DNA of 64,000 bases from Cololabis saira (taxonomy: Eukaryota; Chordata; Actinopteri; Beloniformes; Belonidae), in contig NC_084607.1 in assembly GCF_033807715.1 (NCBI RefSeq), positions 15,362,941 to 15,426,940 of the forward strand. The letters run 5' to 3'. Shown in pieces: positions 52,578-63,868 of this stretch. Within the stretch, counting starts at the first letter, position 1. Each line of letters opens with the position of its first letter. Position numbers and translations under genes: made by a program. The notes under the pieces are model-generated. The model was not told the origin of the DNA, ran no database searches, and was given only the letters and a program-made list of their open reading frames with translations.

Positions 52578-53397
52578 TATAGATAGGTTATACCAAGTGT
52601 GAGCACTTGTGTAAAAGCAGAGGTATCAGCAGGATTCAAATGCGTATTAACATAATGTCAAGGAGTAAAGACATCAGCGACCTTAAAGGAGGAATTATTT
52701 CAATTTGGGATGTTTTGAAGGACCATTTACAAACAATGTATTGTCTATAATTCTACAGGATGAGAGATTACTCAAGTGGAGAAATATTATATATAAATCT
52801 GATTTTGACTAATTGGCCTACGCAGACTGTGATGGAAACTTTCTGAACTTATAAAGTTCCTAATGTTTGGAGATGTCAGTGACGGTGTTCTTCTTGTGCA
52901 GATGTGGTGTACGATCCTGAAATCACAGGGAGTCTGGTGAAGCTGCTCTCAAAGATCCTGAACCATTCTTCTGCTGAGGTCCGACCAGAGATCCTGATCT
53001 GCTCTGCCGTCAGAAACCCAGACACGTACAGCACTTTCAAACAGCAGCTCGGTAAGAATCCAGAAGTTCTACAACCAACATCATGAAAGTCTTGATACAT
53101 CTTTCGCAAACGTCTCATTAAATAATCTAGTCAATTGGCTCTATGACCTCCCTGTTAGAAATGTGTGCCACACACACACAACGACGCTGCCAGGTCACAA
53201 ACAGTTTAACCCTGTGAACTTCTTCAGGTAGTTCAGCAGCACATTGGTGGATGTGGATTTCTGTGTAAACTTTGATATTTGTGTCGTTTTTGGCAGAAAA
53301 TGCAGGAATCAGCCATCGGGTGATGAGCGGCCCCGTCAGTGCCGTGTTTCCCTACAACAGACTTGCTTCAATAGAGTTGATGAAGCTGTGCAGGTGA
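48320..53397 (+). CDS. eef2kmt: Eef2kmt (Fam86), eEF2-lysine methyltransferase
   Basis: Seven-beta-strand methyltransferase that uses S-adenosylmethionine to trimethylate one lysine of translation elongation factor 2. Exons: 48320-48436, 49313-49375, 49477-49557, 50336-50437, 50880-51013, 51667-51911, 52902-53051, 53297-53397. All are GT-AG, and the frame is kept to a 330-aa product, the same length as human FAM86A. The N-terminal FAM86 domain includes LHPLCLKFPPSVRYRRLFLS; then GTTGLVTWEAALYLAEWAL. Motif I for SAM binding is VLELGSGVGLTG (168-179), followed by FSDCHPAVLQKL and the post-motif DVVYDPE (248-254). An in-frame second ATG at 48335 has a stronger Kozak context and would shorten the protein by five residues. 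Head-to-head with pigq, tail-to-tail with alg1. Confidence 0.96.
48654..48691. repeat. (TA)n microsatellite in eef2kmt intron 1
   Basis: 38-bp alternating TA run. Confidence 0.95.
49558..50335 (+). other. eef2kmt intron 3
   Basis: 778-bp intron; its donor is GTCAGT, weaker than its neighbours. No repeat was recognised. Confidence 0.5.
51014..51666 (+). other. eef2kmt intron 5
   Basis: 653-bp intron between the GTGLVTWE exon and the SAM-binding exon. No repeat was recognised. Confidence 0.55.
52486..52575. repeat. (TA)n microsatellite in eef2kmt intron 6
   Basis: 90-bp uninterrupted TA run, about 45 units. Confidence 0.97.
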
Positions 53398-53411
53398 CAA
53401 CAGGGTAGCAC

Positions 53412-53417
53412 AATAAA
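53412..53417 (+). terminator. eef2kmt poly(A) signal
   Basis: AATAAA only 15 bases past the eef2kmt stop codon, implying a very short 3' UTR if used. Confidence 0.6.
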
Positions 53418-53420
53418 GAT

Positions 53421-53426
53421 TTTATT
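53421..53426 (-). terminator. alg1 poly(A) signal
   Basis: TTTATT on the plus strand is AATAAA for alg1, 229 bases beyond its stop codon and three bases from the eef2kmt signal on the opposite strand. Confidence 0.55.
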
Positions 53427-53654
53427 CACAAATGTACATCGTATCAAAGTGTTTTGGTTTTTCTTTAAATACAAAACTACAGGAATGAAAAGATGACGCT
53501 GCTTCACTTTGTTTACAGTTAGTCTCATCTGAGAACACATTGGTCCTTTAAACATCTACTCGTCTGTTAAAGTGTTCTTCCTCATGTATGAACTGCATAC
53601 TGAATTCTAGGTGACCACAAATGTTTCCTAATATCCAATCTTCACATCTTTGGT

Positions 53655-56600
53655 TCATCCCTGCGCTGTGATGAGGGGCAGCACGTTCTGGTCCCAGTTG
53701 TCGTCCCATCGCTGCCCCCTGCTGGTACGGAGATTCATCCTAAATGCTACCAGTTTGCCATCTGAGCTGGGAAAGTCTGAGAGGAGAGACTGGAAACACA
53801 AAAGAAGTTAAGACTCTCAAAGAAGAACATTTGATTTAGATGGTTTAGTCGCCCCGTGGTGGCTAAGTTTTAAACCCTCAACTCTCCCTCCATGTAAGCG
53901 GACGGGACACAAACAAGTAAAACTATGACGACCTATGATGTCCAGGAATTGTGGTTCTTTTTATTTTGATCAGTTGGACTCGGCCTCAGCTGCTCTGGAT
54001 CAGCACACGTTCATGTACTCGTGTCCCCCCTCACCTTCAGCTGCCCGGCGAGCTCCGAGGAGTCTCTGAAGATCAGTCCGTTCTCCTCATGCTTCACCAG
54101 CTCGTGCAGACTGTGGAGAAACGAGAACATCTGCAGCTTTGAATCAGAGTAAGTTTGGCCACAGAGGACAACATAACACTGATGGACGAGCAGTCCTCGG
54201 GCTCGGAGCAGCTGTGTTGGACGTGGAGCTCTTTAACACGCTGGAAACAAACTCAAAAAATGTTTAAAAAAACAGAAACTGGCTGCTAATTGCTTTCTGG
54301 ACAGTTTCACACTGAGGCAGAGTCAGATTGCTGCTGATCTTATTCAGCTTCCTCTGAGAAAGAGCTAAAATACCTGATTGACTTTCTGCTGCTTTAGATC
54401 AGTCAAGAATCGATATAGCTTAGTTTTAATTCCCCTAAAAATGTCAGAATCCGTTCCTGTAAACTCTATAGGAAGCGACAGACACTCCTGAAGTTTTTCC
54501 CCCGGAGAGCAGAGGTCCGTGTGCGTCGTGCGAGTTTCTCACCAGTCGAAGTTGACGGCACAGACGGGAAGGCAGCAGCCGAACATGTCCACCACCTTCA
54601 TGGGCAGATCCAGACCACTGGACGACTTGTGCAGACAAACACCGAGATCTGCTGAACCTGGATAACGGACAGAATACACGTACAAGCTCATAAATTCGAT
54701 GGTGTCGTTGCTCTACCTCTGTTCTTTTCTTCTTCAGATGTCCTGGGTTTTGGGGATCATTTCAAGTCACATGACCCAGTTTAACCCAGCTGTCACACAG
54801 ATCTCTGGTGTTCAGATCAGTTCATAGTTGAGTCAAGGTCTACATGGTGCCCATGTCCTGCTGGCTCCAGAACCGGACCAACTCTTCATGCTCCGCCGCT
54901 GTGCTCCACAGGAAGCGTTTGTGCTGCCGTTCTGTTTCCTCTCAACATGGCTTTGTGTTATACGGCACAATCAGAAAATCATTACACATGTTTTGTAGTC
55001 TATTCACGTAAAACGTTTTAAATCTAAGCTGTGCTTTCATGTTTTTGTTTTGGCTTGTTTGGAACCTTCATTCTAAATAAAAGCCAAACTTCAACATTTC
55101 AGACTCTTACAGTTTTGTAGAATCTGAGATGCAGATTTTGTTTTATTTAACAATTTCTCTAAGATCTGACTTTGAAGGGAACTTGTTAATAATCTTCGCA
55201 TCTGTTTGAACTGGCATTATAACCTTTTCCAGAGTCATGAAATGTGATTAATGAGCGTCTCCAAACATAGAAGAAGAGCTTTGGCCTCCGTCCACCTCCG
55301 TTGAGAGTTTCCAGGTTAAATAAAGAAGGACTCACCCAACAAGAGTGGATAGTCCTCAGCCTCCAGCCAAGGGGTGCAGATCTGCACGTGCTCCAGATGC
55401 AGACAGGCAATCATCTTCCTGTAGTGCTCCTTCTGAGGGCCTTTACCTGCACGTGCATTTAAAAACACGGAGCATTAAAAGAAGGAAGGAAGGAGTCATC
55501 CGTTATAAAACATTCAGATCCTCACAGTCTGAAACTCCTGAAGATGGAGCAGTTAAAGCTATGAATACAGTTATTTCCTCGCTGGCTTTAAGGTTTGCTT
55601 TGATTTGTTTTGTGCAGCATGTTTTCTTTTGAAGTTTTTAAGGTTTGAAATGAAAGTGTTGAGGTTGAGATTTGTGTGAAGGCAGATGTTTCATCGTTAC
55701 CTGTGATCACACAGACTAAAGACGGCAACAAAACTCCTCCTTGGATGAAACCTTCATACTCTGAGGAAAAAAACAACAAATAAACATGACGTCAGATGTG
55801 GGGAAACATGTTTTATTCTTTGAAAGAAGTTTGGGATCAGTCTCTGTTTGGTACCTTCAAGAGCTTTCAGCAGGATGGAGAAATCCTCATCCTCTGAGGA
55901 GACAAAATAAAACGATTAAAATACGGCAAACGGCAGGTACACTTAAAACTGGACACTGACGAAGAAAGTAATTTAATATAAAAAATAAAGTAAAAATAAT
56001 TAATCCTAAGTTTTATTACTACTAATGTTTTTTTATGATTCTGTTCAACCTCAATTGCAAAGCAATGTCTGATTTTCATGACAGTTTTTAGTAAATTTAG
56101 TAAAATATTAAATGTTGCTTTTGTGAGTTTCAAGTAAATTCAGAGTTCACATAAGTACGTTGATACAATGATGATTTGTGAAGACGTAGTGTCATTGATC
56201 AAGGTCAGATACATTTTTCAAGTTATTGATTAAAACTCGGGCAGGATGCACGAGGTGCACCAGCTGTCAAATCAAAGCCAGAAGGTCCCTGGTTCTAATC
56301 TGGGTTTTACGTTTGCTTCCCACGGTCCAGAAACTTGTGTCGACCACAAGCTAAACCGTTTTAGAAAGATCTGTCTGAGACTAACGTATGACACTCTCCG
56401 GCCCGGTTTCACAGACAAGGCTTATATCAAGCCAGGAGTAGGCCTAAGTCAGACTAGTAAAGCTAGGTCATTTAAGTGGCTTGCATGAGCGTGGCTTATA
56501 TTTGTCTTAGTTAGTCCCAGACTGTGGAGTCCTGGAGTAAGCTTAAATGAGAACGCCTCATTAGCCTAAGTGGGAGCACAGTCTGTTAGCCTAATGGTGT

Positions 56601-59600
56601 TCATAAAAACCTGGAATGGAATTGAGGACAGTTTTGCTGGAGGGAATTTTGACACCAAACATGGCTGAAGGTAAAAGAACACGCTCAAAGAACTATACTG
56701 AGTATGAAAAAAAACTCTACTTAAACACATTTTGGGAAATCATGCTGTTATTGAAAGTAAAGGGCATAGTGCTGCTGTTGAACATAAGAAGAACTATGCG
56801 TGGGCTGCCATTTGCAGTGAATTCAATGCAAATGAAAATGTAACCACACTTTTGTGTCTAACAGTGTTCTTTTCCCAGAGGAAATTATTCTAACCCTGGT
56901 GGAAGAGCCAGTGCACAGTGACTGTGCACCCTCCACATCTGGCATGGCATCCCAGAGAAAAGATGCTGTCAAAACCTTCCAGCAGAGACCAAAAAGGATG
57001 TCAATGCATGAAAAGTTAACCTTAGAAGTTCATGAGCAGAAAATGAAATATCTGAAAGAAGAGCATGACATGAAAATGAGAATTCTACAGGTTGAATTGG
57101 ATATGAAATTAGAAGAGAGAGTTGTTCAAAGAAAGATGCATGAGATAGCTATGTAATGTAATGAAATACACTTGACAAGAGTGTGAGTATTGTAGTCCCC
57201 CCAACCTAAATTTTAGGACAGCCTTGGTTGAGTTTCTCATTTAATTTTTCAGCACACTATTGCACTGCAATATTGCACTGCAATGTGAAAGCAGCTCTGA
57301 GTGCAAGTCCTCGTTGGACTGGCATGGGCACATCTGAATCATTCTGGTCTTCCATTGGAGGGTCAGGACAATTATACTGCTTCAGGTAGTTGTGCAGCTT
57401 CAGGTAGTTGTGCAGAACAGTTGTAGCAATGATCACCTTGCAGCATCTTCTTGGCTCAAAAGAAGTGTATTGCATAAACACTGGAATTGATTTTTCCACA
57501 CTCCAAACATACGCTTGATCATCCCTCTAGTGCGAATATGAGCTCTGTTGTATCTTTGCTGCTCAGTTGTTGTGGGATGTGGCCAAGGCGTGAATAAATA
57601 GGAACTCTGAGCATATCCATTGTCACCAATTAGTATTCCACTATGTTGCCCTCTCTCAAACTGAGCACACAATGAAGAGTTGTGAAAAATCCTTGAGTCA
57701 TGTGTTGCTCCCTTCAAACGGGCAACAATGTTTGGAAACTCTAAATTGGGAGTGCATACAGTCTGAACATTGATGGAAAACCAGTTCTTACGGTTCCTGT
57801 ACTCCTCAGCATCAGGAGTTGATGGACAATTGATTTCAACATGACATCCATCTATACAGCCAATCACTCGTGGGAAGTTCCCATATTCGTAGAATCGCGA
57901 TTTATAGTTGGCTTGTTCAGCAGCATCAGGGAACTTAATGTACAGATTTCTCAGTTCACAAATGGCACTGCAGACATTGTGAACTATTCTACACACTGTT
58001 GCTTCACTGACACCACACAATCACCAGTTTCACGATGAAAGGTTCCAGATGCCAAGAATCTCAAAGTGATCAGAACTTGGAGAGAACTGGGTACAGGCCT
58101 TCCTCTTTGAGACATGGAGGAAAGTCTAGGCTCAAGCAAAGTAACTATCTCCAGTACATCTTCTTTGTACATACGAAAGCGGTCTCGGAAAGTTATTTCA
58201 TCAAACTGATTCAATGGATTACTCCTATCCACAAGTATTTGTCTGGCTGGCCTCTGTAGCGAATATTGGTCTTCATTTAGATATTCCAAATACTCCAAGC
58301 TCCCAAACCATCTGTGCTCCCTTTCACAAAAAGTACTAAGCCGAAGTTAAACCTGCCTCTTTGCAGGATTAATATAAACTTAAATTTAGTCCTAGAGTAG
58401 CTCTAATCCACCCTCTTGCAATTGGCTTTGTTTAATCCAGAACAGACTAAATCTAAGACTATTTTAAGATATATCTGTGCAAGTGACTTAAAGTTAAGCC
58501 AGCTCAAACAGCATTTTAGTCTGAGACTAGGCTTAAGCCTTGTCTGTGAAACCGGGCCTCCAACACCTAAAGATTATAACACACTCTAGTGGGTGTTGCT
58601 AGTTAGATTCCTTTGGCAGAGCTCCGATCAGAGAGAAGGGTATGGACAAACGTTTCCAAGCAGACTTTAATTTTGGCATTAGTTTACAGGAATGGTGATG
58701 ACATCTATATATGAGTGTGTGTGGTCTATACAAGAAACCAAATATAAACAATATTAATACTGTACAATTGTATGAATAATTAAATTATAAACATTGAAAT
58801 TTCTGGTTGTAAAAATATTAACTTAGTCAAATACACCAAATAAGTAATGAATCAACAAAAATTCAGTCATTTAAAAGGTTAGTATTGAAATTATTGATTT
58901 AAATAAATCTGGCGGTCTGTGGCTCCATCTAATGGACACAGACCGCAACTACACCCTTCCTTTACACGTGAGGGTGCGTGAACAGCGGTCTTCATTTAAA
59001 ACGCGTCAAGGGCAACAGGGAGACTAAATAAGCTGTACTGATACAAATAGATAATGTAAGGGAACAACCTGAATAGAGCTTAAAGCTGCATAGACATATC
59101 ACACTTCAAGGAGAGCTGATTGCACTGTCACATTTACCTATTTAACTACTAAAACTAACATATAAGTATTCGACAACATGCCAATAAACGCAGTATATTT
59201 AGGCAGTTTAACCACTCAATGTCTATGTCAATGTCTTGAGAACAACATAATAGCCCACATTACAATTACTTTTACCGATGCACGCACACAGTGGGTGATA
59301 TCTAGTGATGTGCGGATCAATACTGAAATATCGATACTTCCAATACCAGATCTGTATGCTCTAAAATCCATTCTCAAATAAAAAAAAAAATATCGACACT
59401 TTTGATACTTCAGTCATTTGTGGTAATGTATATAATTAACAGGAATACAGTGGAAAGTAAATAAACTATTCTGATTTTGTTTAAATGACACGCTGCTCGT
59501 AGGAACTACTTTATTCACTTTTATAGTAGTTCTTATTTTTGTTCATTATTCTCTTTTCATTATTTATTTTAATGTTTTTATTATTTTACTCAGGATCTTT

Positions 59601-62600
59601 TTTTAGTGACAGAAACACCTTTTTCAAACACTCTGGTTTTTCTGTTGTTGTAATAGCCCGGCTGTATTGTTAATGAGGCCGCTACCTCAGTATACTTCTG
59701 ACTTTAAAATAAATAGCTAAATAAGTGACTGATGTCTTGTATTCTTAAGCTATCCAAAATACACCCATTTTTTAGATTTACTGGGAACATTAGGGGCCCG
59801 ATTTACTAAGATCCTAAATAAAGAGTACTAAATTGCGTGTGCACTGAAAAAGTTTGCACGTGCTGTTGTTGCGTGGTTTGCGGGTGATCAACTAAGATTG
59901 CCTGCGCAATTGATAACAGGTGCAAACTGCAGTATTTAAATGAGGTGTTGCGTGTCTTACGTATGCGCCATGGAGAGTCTGGATGGAAAGCACAGTCACA
60001 AGTCACAAGCGCAAAATGAAATTGAACGAGTTGGAGTTAGAGATATTAGTGGAAGAGGCAATAAACACATTCATGAACTACAGCAAAGAAATTTAAACAT
60101 TACCAAAAGAAACGCAATATCGGAGAAAACCTGCGATAGAATAAATGCAGTTGGTAACACAAAAAACAGAAAAACGTCTGGTTTTTCATATTTCAATTTT
60201 AGGCACAGATCAAAAATACGAAATAGAAAAACGGGCCACAGAACCGAATTTGATTTTAATATTGAATTGGTCGGGTTTGCTTGACCCCGCGGTGCTCGGC
60301 ATGATCTGAGGAGAAAAAGACATCAGACACAGAGCTGGAGAGCGCTTTGATTCATCTATTTATGAGTTAAGTTTTTATTCAGATGTCCACAGTATATTGC
60401 AAATATTATATATTATATAGCAAACACTGACAGTAAATGTGTGACAGACGGGACCATCATCCGAAAGAAGAGAAGAGAAGTGTTCAGAACAGCGCACAGA
60501 GGAGAGCGCACACTAAAGGATGATTTATGGTTCCGCGTCACACCAACGCAGAACCGACGGCGTAGGGTGCGCGGCGACGCACACCGCACCGCGACCCTAC
60601 GCGTCGGCTACGCCGTCGATTTAACGCAGAACCATAATTCAGGCGAAGCTGCAGTCTCTGCGCTGATCCTGACACAGCGGGACGGAGCGGATTTGGTCAT
60701 GATGTTTAACCTGTGTTTTGTGATTAATAAGCACGGGTTTTAATTAAATGTAATTTACGAAGGATGATTTCACGTTCAATAAGATAAGTAATCAATAAAA
60801 TACAAAGTTTTGGCACAAAGGCTTGGCCTGCTTGTGGGCGAGTGGAGGGGGGCACAATAAGAGAAGGTGGCAAAGATATAAGGCGAAGAACTAAAGAAAA
60901 AGTGGCCTTTAATAAAACTTGTGCAACCATTTTTAAAATAGCATGCAGCAGAATAAAGACTCTCTCTCTCTCTGCATATTCTTTGATTTTGGATGTCGCC
61001 TCCTTGCCACAATAACGGCAGCAGCAGATTTGCACCTTCCTTTCGAACGTATTAAATACAGACGCAATCCCAATACGCGCAATTACTTTCAGGCTTGGTA
61101 AATCTCATTGCGCGTGGTAAATGGAGCAATTTGCATCTTCCCCTCCCAGTATTTAGCGCGTTCTGGCAGGTACGCCCCATATTGATTATTCATCAGGGCA
61201 AAAGTACTAACTGCCCAGCGTGTGCAATTTTGCGCATTTCAGAGACGCAGTCGTCTTTGCACGCTGTTAGTAGATCAGCTGGCACTTTGGTTTGCGGGTG
61301 CTGTCAAGTTTGCACACGTTTTAACACACGCAAACCTTTAGTAAATCGGGCCCTAGGTGTATTAGTAAAGTAACTAAGAAACATAAGACTTTCTGATAGT
61401 CACAGAGAAACAGAGCTGGTACGAGGCAGATCTAAAGACTTAAAGCTAAAAGAGGAAAAATGTTTGATCCTGGTAAAAGGCTAAGACACCCGAAACAGCT
61501 CCACTTTGACTCGATTTCCACTTTCATGGGAGCTGATCCAACAAAACTCTGATTTTCTTCTGACCAGACTGAAGCCAGTACAGAAACTGGATGAATAAAA
61601 ATAGACCATGAATAAAAAAAGTCAATGTTAAAATGAAGGCCAGCTGCTACGCAACAATTTCTTCTGGAGGGTAAAGTCATCTTGCAAACGCTGACGTTTA
61701 GAGACATGACGCATCACACGTGGTCACATGTAGCGCAGCCATAAAGGCTCATATAGGTGTCTGAGAGCGGACACGCGTCCTCATTCCGGGACTAACAACC
61801 GTAACGCTGGATGCCGTTTCATCCTCTCACCTGTCCAGCTGGTGCTGCTGAGCAGCAGCGCCGGGCGCTTCGACCTCAGGGTCACGGCGCCGTCAGTCGC
61901 GTCACGAACAGTGAAGACGGTCCTCTCCACCTCCTCTCCCAAACAGTCAGACCTGACCAACGCACAACAACACAGTGAAAACCTAAAAACCCCATAAGAC
62001 TTATCTTCTTCTGGACGAGCAACGAACAAAAAACTCTTCAAGAGTTTAATTTGGCTCGATCAAAGGAAAGGTCCTTTTTGGGTTTATGAGGCTGTATTCA
62101 AGCATTTCACGACTCGTTTAGATCAGTTTGGATCCCATAATCCTCCTGAGAGAGTGAGAAAGCAAAGTAACCGCCAAAGTTCAGGATGACTCGATTTGAT
62201 CTCGAGCATCTGCTCATGTCTCCACCCATAACTGAACCTTGTTTGTTCTACAGTCCCGTGAAAATAAAAGTCTGCATGCCTTACAATCAACGTTAAGGCT
62301 GACATCTCTGATCTTAAATTAAACATGAAGCTAACAGTTTCATCCGCTCCAGTCTCACCCTGAGTCCTTGAACTGTGGATGAGCGCGGGCCAGCCTGCTG
62401 AACAGCTGGTGTTGCAGCTTCAGGGGAGTCTCTCTGAAGATGGAGGCGGGTCGGTCGTACAAGGTCGTCGCCCTGCACACAGGAAACAGACAGCGGCCTC
62501 AGCTCTCGGGTGTCCTACTTTTATCCTCCTAGTTTGTTTGACTGAAGAGGATACGATGCTGACATCACATCTTGAAGATGCTATGACAATTGCCACGAGT

Positions 62601-63868
62601 CTGCCTGAAGCATAAACTGCATTAATATTTGTTAAACAGGATTTTGTCAAATGTTCAACTTGTTTCTCAACCATAACTGCATTTTTCTGTCTGCCTGTCG
62701 TTATATCTATGAGCTAATAAACAAATGTAAATCAGTTTAATTCAAACTTTATTGTCATTGCACACGAAAAACAATGACATTTGAAGCAAATACTGAATTT
62801 GAAAGATGACAGATTTGATACGGCAATGAAACACAATAATAATCAAGCTTGAAACATTACTTAGCCCTTGTCATCTGTCTTTACTAGGAAATGCCGAAAC
62901 TGAAACTGAGTGAAACAAACCAAATGATCTGTTTGACAGAAAATACAAGTTAAATCTCACTTGATGCCCCAGTTTTCCTGCAAGTCGGCCTTCATGGCAT
63001 CAGTGACACACAGGTGATGGGCAGCCAGAGGGCCGAAGAAGCGCTCGTACCTGGAGGACAAGAAAGAGATCAACTGATTGGTCAAGATCTGCTTCCTCCT
63101 GATGAACACAATTTAAAAGAAAAAAGAAAAATGACTTGAATCCCAATAAGCCAGGATGTATGTTTAATAGAGTCCGCACCAGTCCTGATGATCAATAATC
63201 GACCGTGAGCAAAGCTGAAACGCCCTACAGCACCACTCACCACTTCGCCAGGCGGACGATGGGATGCGTCGCCCCGTGGCTCAGCGCCATGATGGTGTAG
63301 CCGTAGTTGTGCCAGTCGATGATGAACCTGCTGCCACGCAGGACGCACACGAGCCACGCCACTGCCACGCCGGGCAGCCCAGGAGGATTCTGGGACATAA
63401 CCACAGTAATTAGTAATACAGCATCTATATACCAGTTAAAGAAGGCTCCGAAACATAAACACACGCGCTCCTCGTTGAGATTAACTTTGGGTGCTGCTTT
63501 CAAAGGGGATTTTTTTTTTCTTAATTATGAGATATTGATGGATATCTTGGCTCTGAGACATGCGGATGCAACGAACCTGCATCAGGATGTGAGACTGCCG
63601 CTCCATCGTCAGCAGCACGGACAGAAGCTGCAGCGACTGAAGGATCACCTTCGTCACGTACGTGAGCATTTTGGGTCCCGCTGGAGAGGCAGAGGGTTTG
63701 TGTCAATGTTTGTCGGCACTTCTAACAAAGAGCAAATGTGGAGAAATAAAAATACAAAAACAAATAAAACAGCAGCTCAGTTCCCTTTACCTCGGACGCC
63801 CATAACTTCGGAGATGGGGACGATCCGGATTTTCTCCTCATTCAGCACGCCTTGATGAGGTTTGCTGT
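53655..63868 (-). CDS. alg1: Alg1, chitobiosyldiphosphodolichol beta-mannosyltransferase (5' end outside window)
   Basis: Adds the first, beta-1,4-linked mannose from GDP-mannose to GlcNAc2-PP-dolichol on the cytosolic ER face (N-glycan precursor pathway; family GT33). Exons: 63868-63791, 63680-63577, 63389-63241, 63050-62961, 62472-62359, 61952-61831, 55893-55855, 55760-55701, 55446-55336, 54657-54543, 54110-54035, 53789-53655. All GT-AG junctions are in phase, giving 396 complete residues to the stop. Against human ALG1 (464 aa) about 70 N-terminal residues, including the membrane anchor, lie beyond the right edge. Diagnostic stretches: [35 protein letters not shown] (across a junction), [20 protein letters not shown] and [20 protein letters not shown], which holds the GT-B nucleotide-sugar site. 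The intron 61830-55894 contains two Harbinger-type elements. Confidence 0.96.
54658..55335 (-). other. alg1 intron
   Basis: 678-bp intron with no recognised repeat. Confidence 0.55.
56235..56345 (+). mobile_element. Possible tRNA-derived SINE fragment
   Basis: AGAAGGTCCCTGGTTCTAAT resembles the box B region of fish tRNA-SINEs (AAGGTCCTGGGTTCGAATCC), followed by a CACGGTCCAGAAAC-like body. No ends or target duplication were seen. It abuts the Harbinger element. Confidence 0.4.
56663..57156 (+). pseudogene. Harbinger Myb/SANT-like accessory protein, broken
   Basis: Starts [20 protein letters not shown], the usual opening of the Myb-like partner protein that helps the Harbinger nuclease bind DNA. 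The frame fails at about 56840 with stop codons, and the middle appears deleted. The second open part (56854-57156) has [11 protein letters not shown] and a C-terminal coiled-coil-like, charged helix ([20 protein letters not shown]). Assignment rests on layout and composition. Confidence 0.65.
57257..58298 (-). pseudogene. Harbinger (HARBI1-like) transposase, frameshifted
   Basis: DDE_Tnp_4-type nuclease in three frames. The N-terminal part (58298-about 58022) has [20 protein letters not shown] and [21 protein letters not shown] frameshift near 58020 leads into [20 protein letters not shown], then [10 protein letters not shown] (first Asp) and [10 protein letters not shown] (second Asp). The third acidic position, in the family motif IERxFG, reads MIKRMFG: Lys (57514-57516) replaces the catalytic Glu. 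A second frameshift near 57440-57490 leads to the tail [16 protein letters not shown], with a small LHNYLK duplication. It cannot encode an active enzyme. Confidence 0.92.
58562..59790. other. alg1 intron between the two Harbinger elements
   Basis: AT-rich sequence with no supported exon. A small hAT-like fragment (59303-59410) is noted separately. A TGGCTCCATCTAATGG-type patch near 58920 is unassigned. Confidence 0.45.
59303..59410. mobile_element. Possible hAT end fragment
   Basis: TAGTGATGTGCGGATCAATA followed by TGAAATATCGATACTTCC resembles one end of a fish hAT family. No opposite end was found nearby, so this would be a truncated copy. Confidence 0.35.
59970..60190 (+). pseudogene. Myb/SANT-like domain remnant of Harbinger element
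   Basis: Reads [20 protein letters not shown], then [20 protein letters not shown], then GNTK. The KRNAIWEKICDRVNAVG-type helix is characteristic of Harbinger Myb-like proteins; here Ser replaces the usual Trp. The frame drifts into unrelated sequence after about 60180, so the gene is truncated. Confidence 0.6.
60521..60641. mobile_element. Nested GC-rich palindromic MITE (121 bp)
   Basis: TGATTTATGGTTCCGCGT at the left and ACGCAGAACCATAATTCA at the right are inverted copies. The interior is rich in CGACGGCGTAGG-type CpG motifs, in strong contrast to the AT-rich host element. The target duplication is unclear. Confidence 0.65.
62473..62960 (-). other. alg1 intron
   Basis: 488-bp intron without recognised repeats. 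Confidence 0.5.

Larger units (their letters stand above)
56400..58558. mobile_element. PIF/Harbinger transposon, full length but defective (2159 bp)
   Basis: The left terminal inverted repeat GGCCCGGTTTCACAGACAAG matches the right end exactly when inverted, and the match extends to about 25 bp. A 3-bp duplication TCC flanks it (56397-56399 and 58559-58561). It carries the two genes typical of the superfamily in convergent order: a Myb/SANT-like DNA-binding protein (plus strand) and a HARBI1-type DDE nuclease (minus strand). Both are broken. It lies in an alg1 intron. Confidence 0.93.
59794..61353. mobile_element. PIF/Harbinger-derived non-autonomous element (1560 bp)
   Basis: Terminal inverted repeats GGGCCCGATTTACTAA at both ends and a 3-bp duplication TAG (59791-59793 and 61354-61356). 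Subterminal regions share TTTGCACACG/CGTGTGCAAA and GTTTGCGGGTG motifs. It retains part of a Myb-like gene but no nuclease. A GC-rich MITE is nested inside. Confidence 0.88.

Noticed and set aside
60441..60743. Arg-rich 100-codon frame
   Set aside because: The Arg codons come from the CpG-rich nested MITE; not a coding gene.
60724..61035. 103-codon minus-strand frame
   Set aside because: It lies within the Harbinger-derived element, has no recognisable domain, and runs opposite to the Myb-like remnant.
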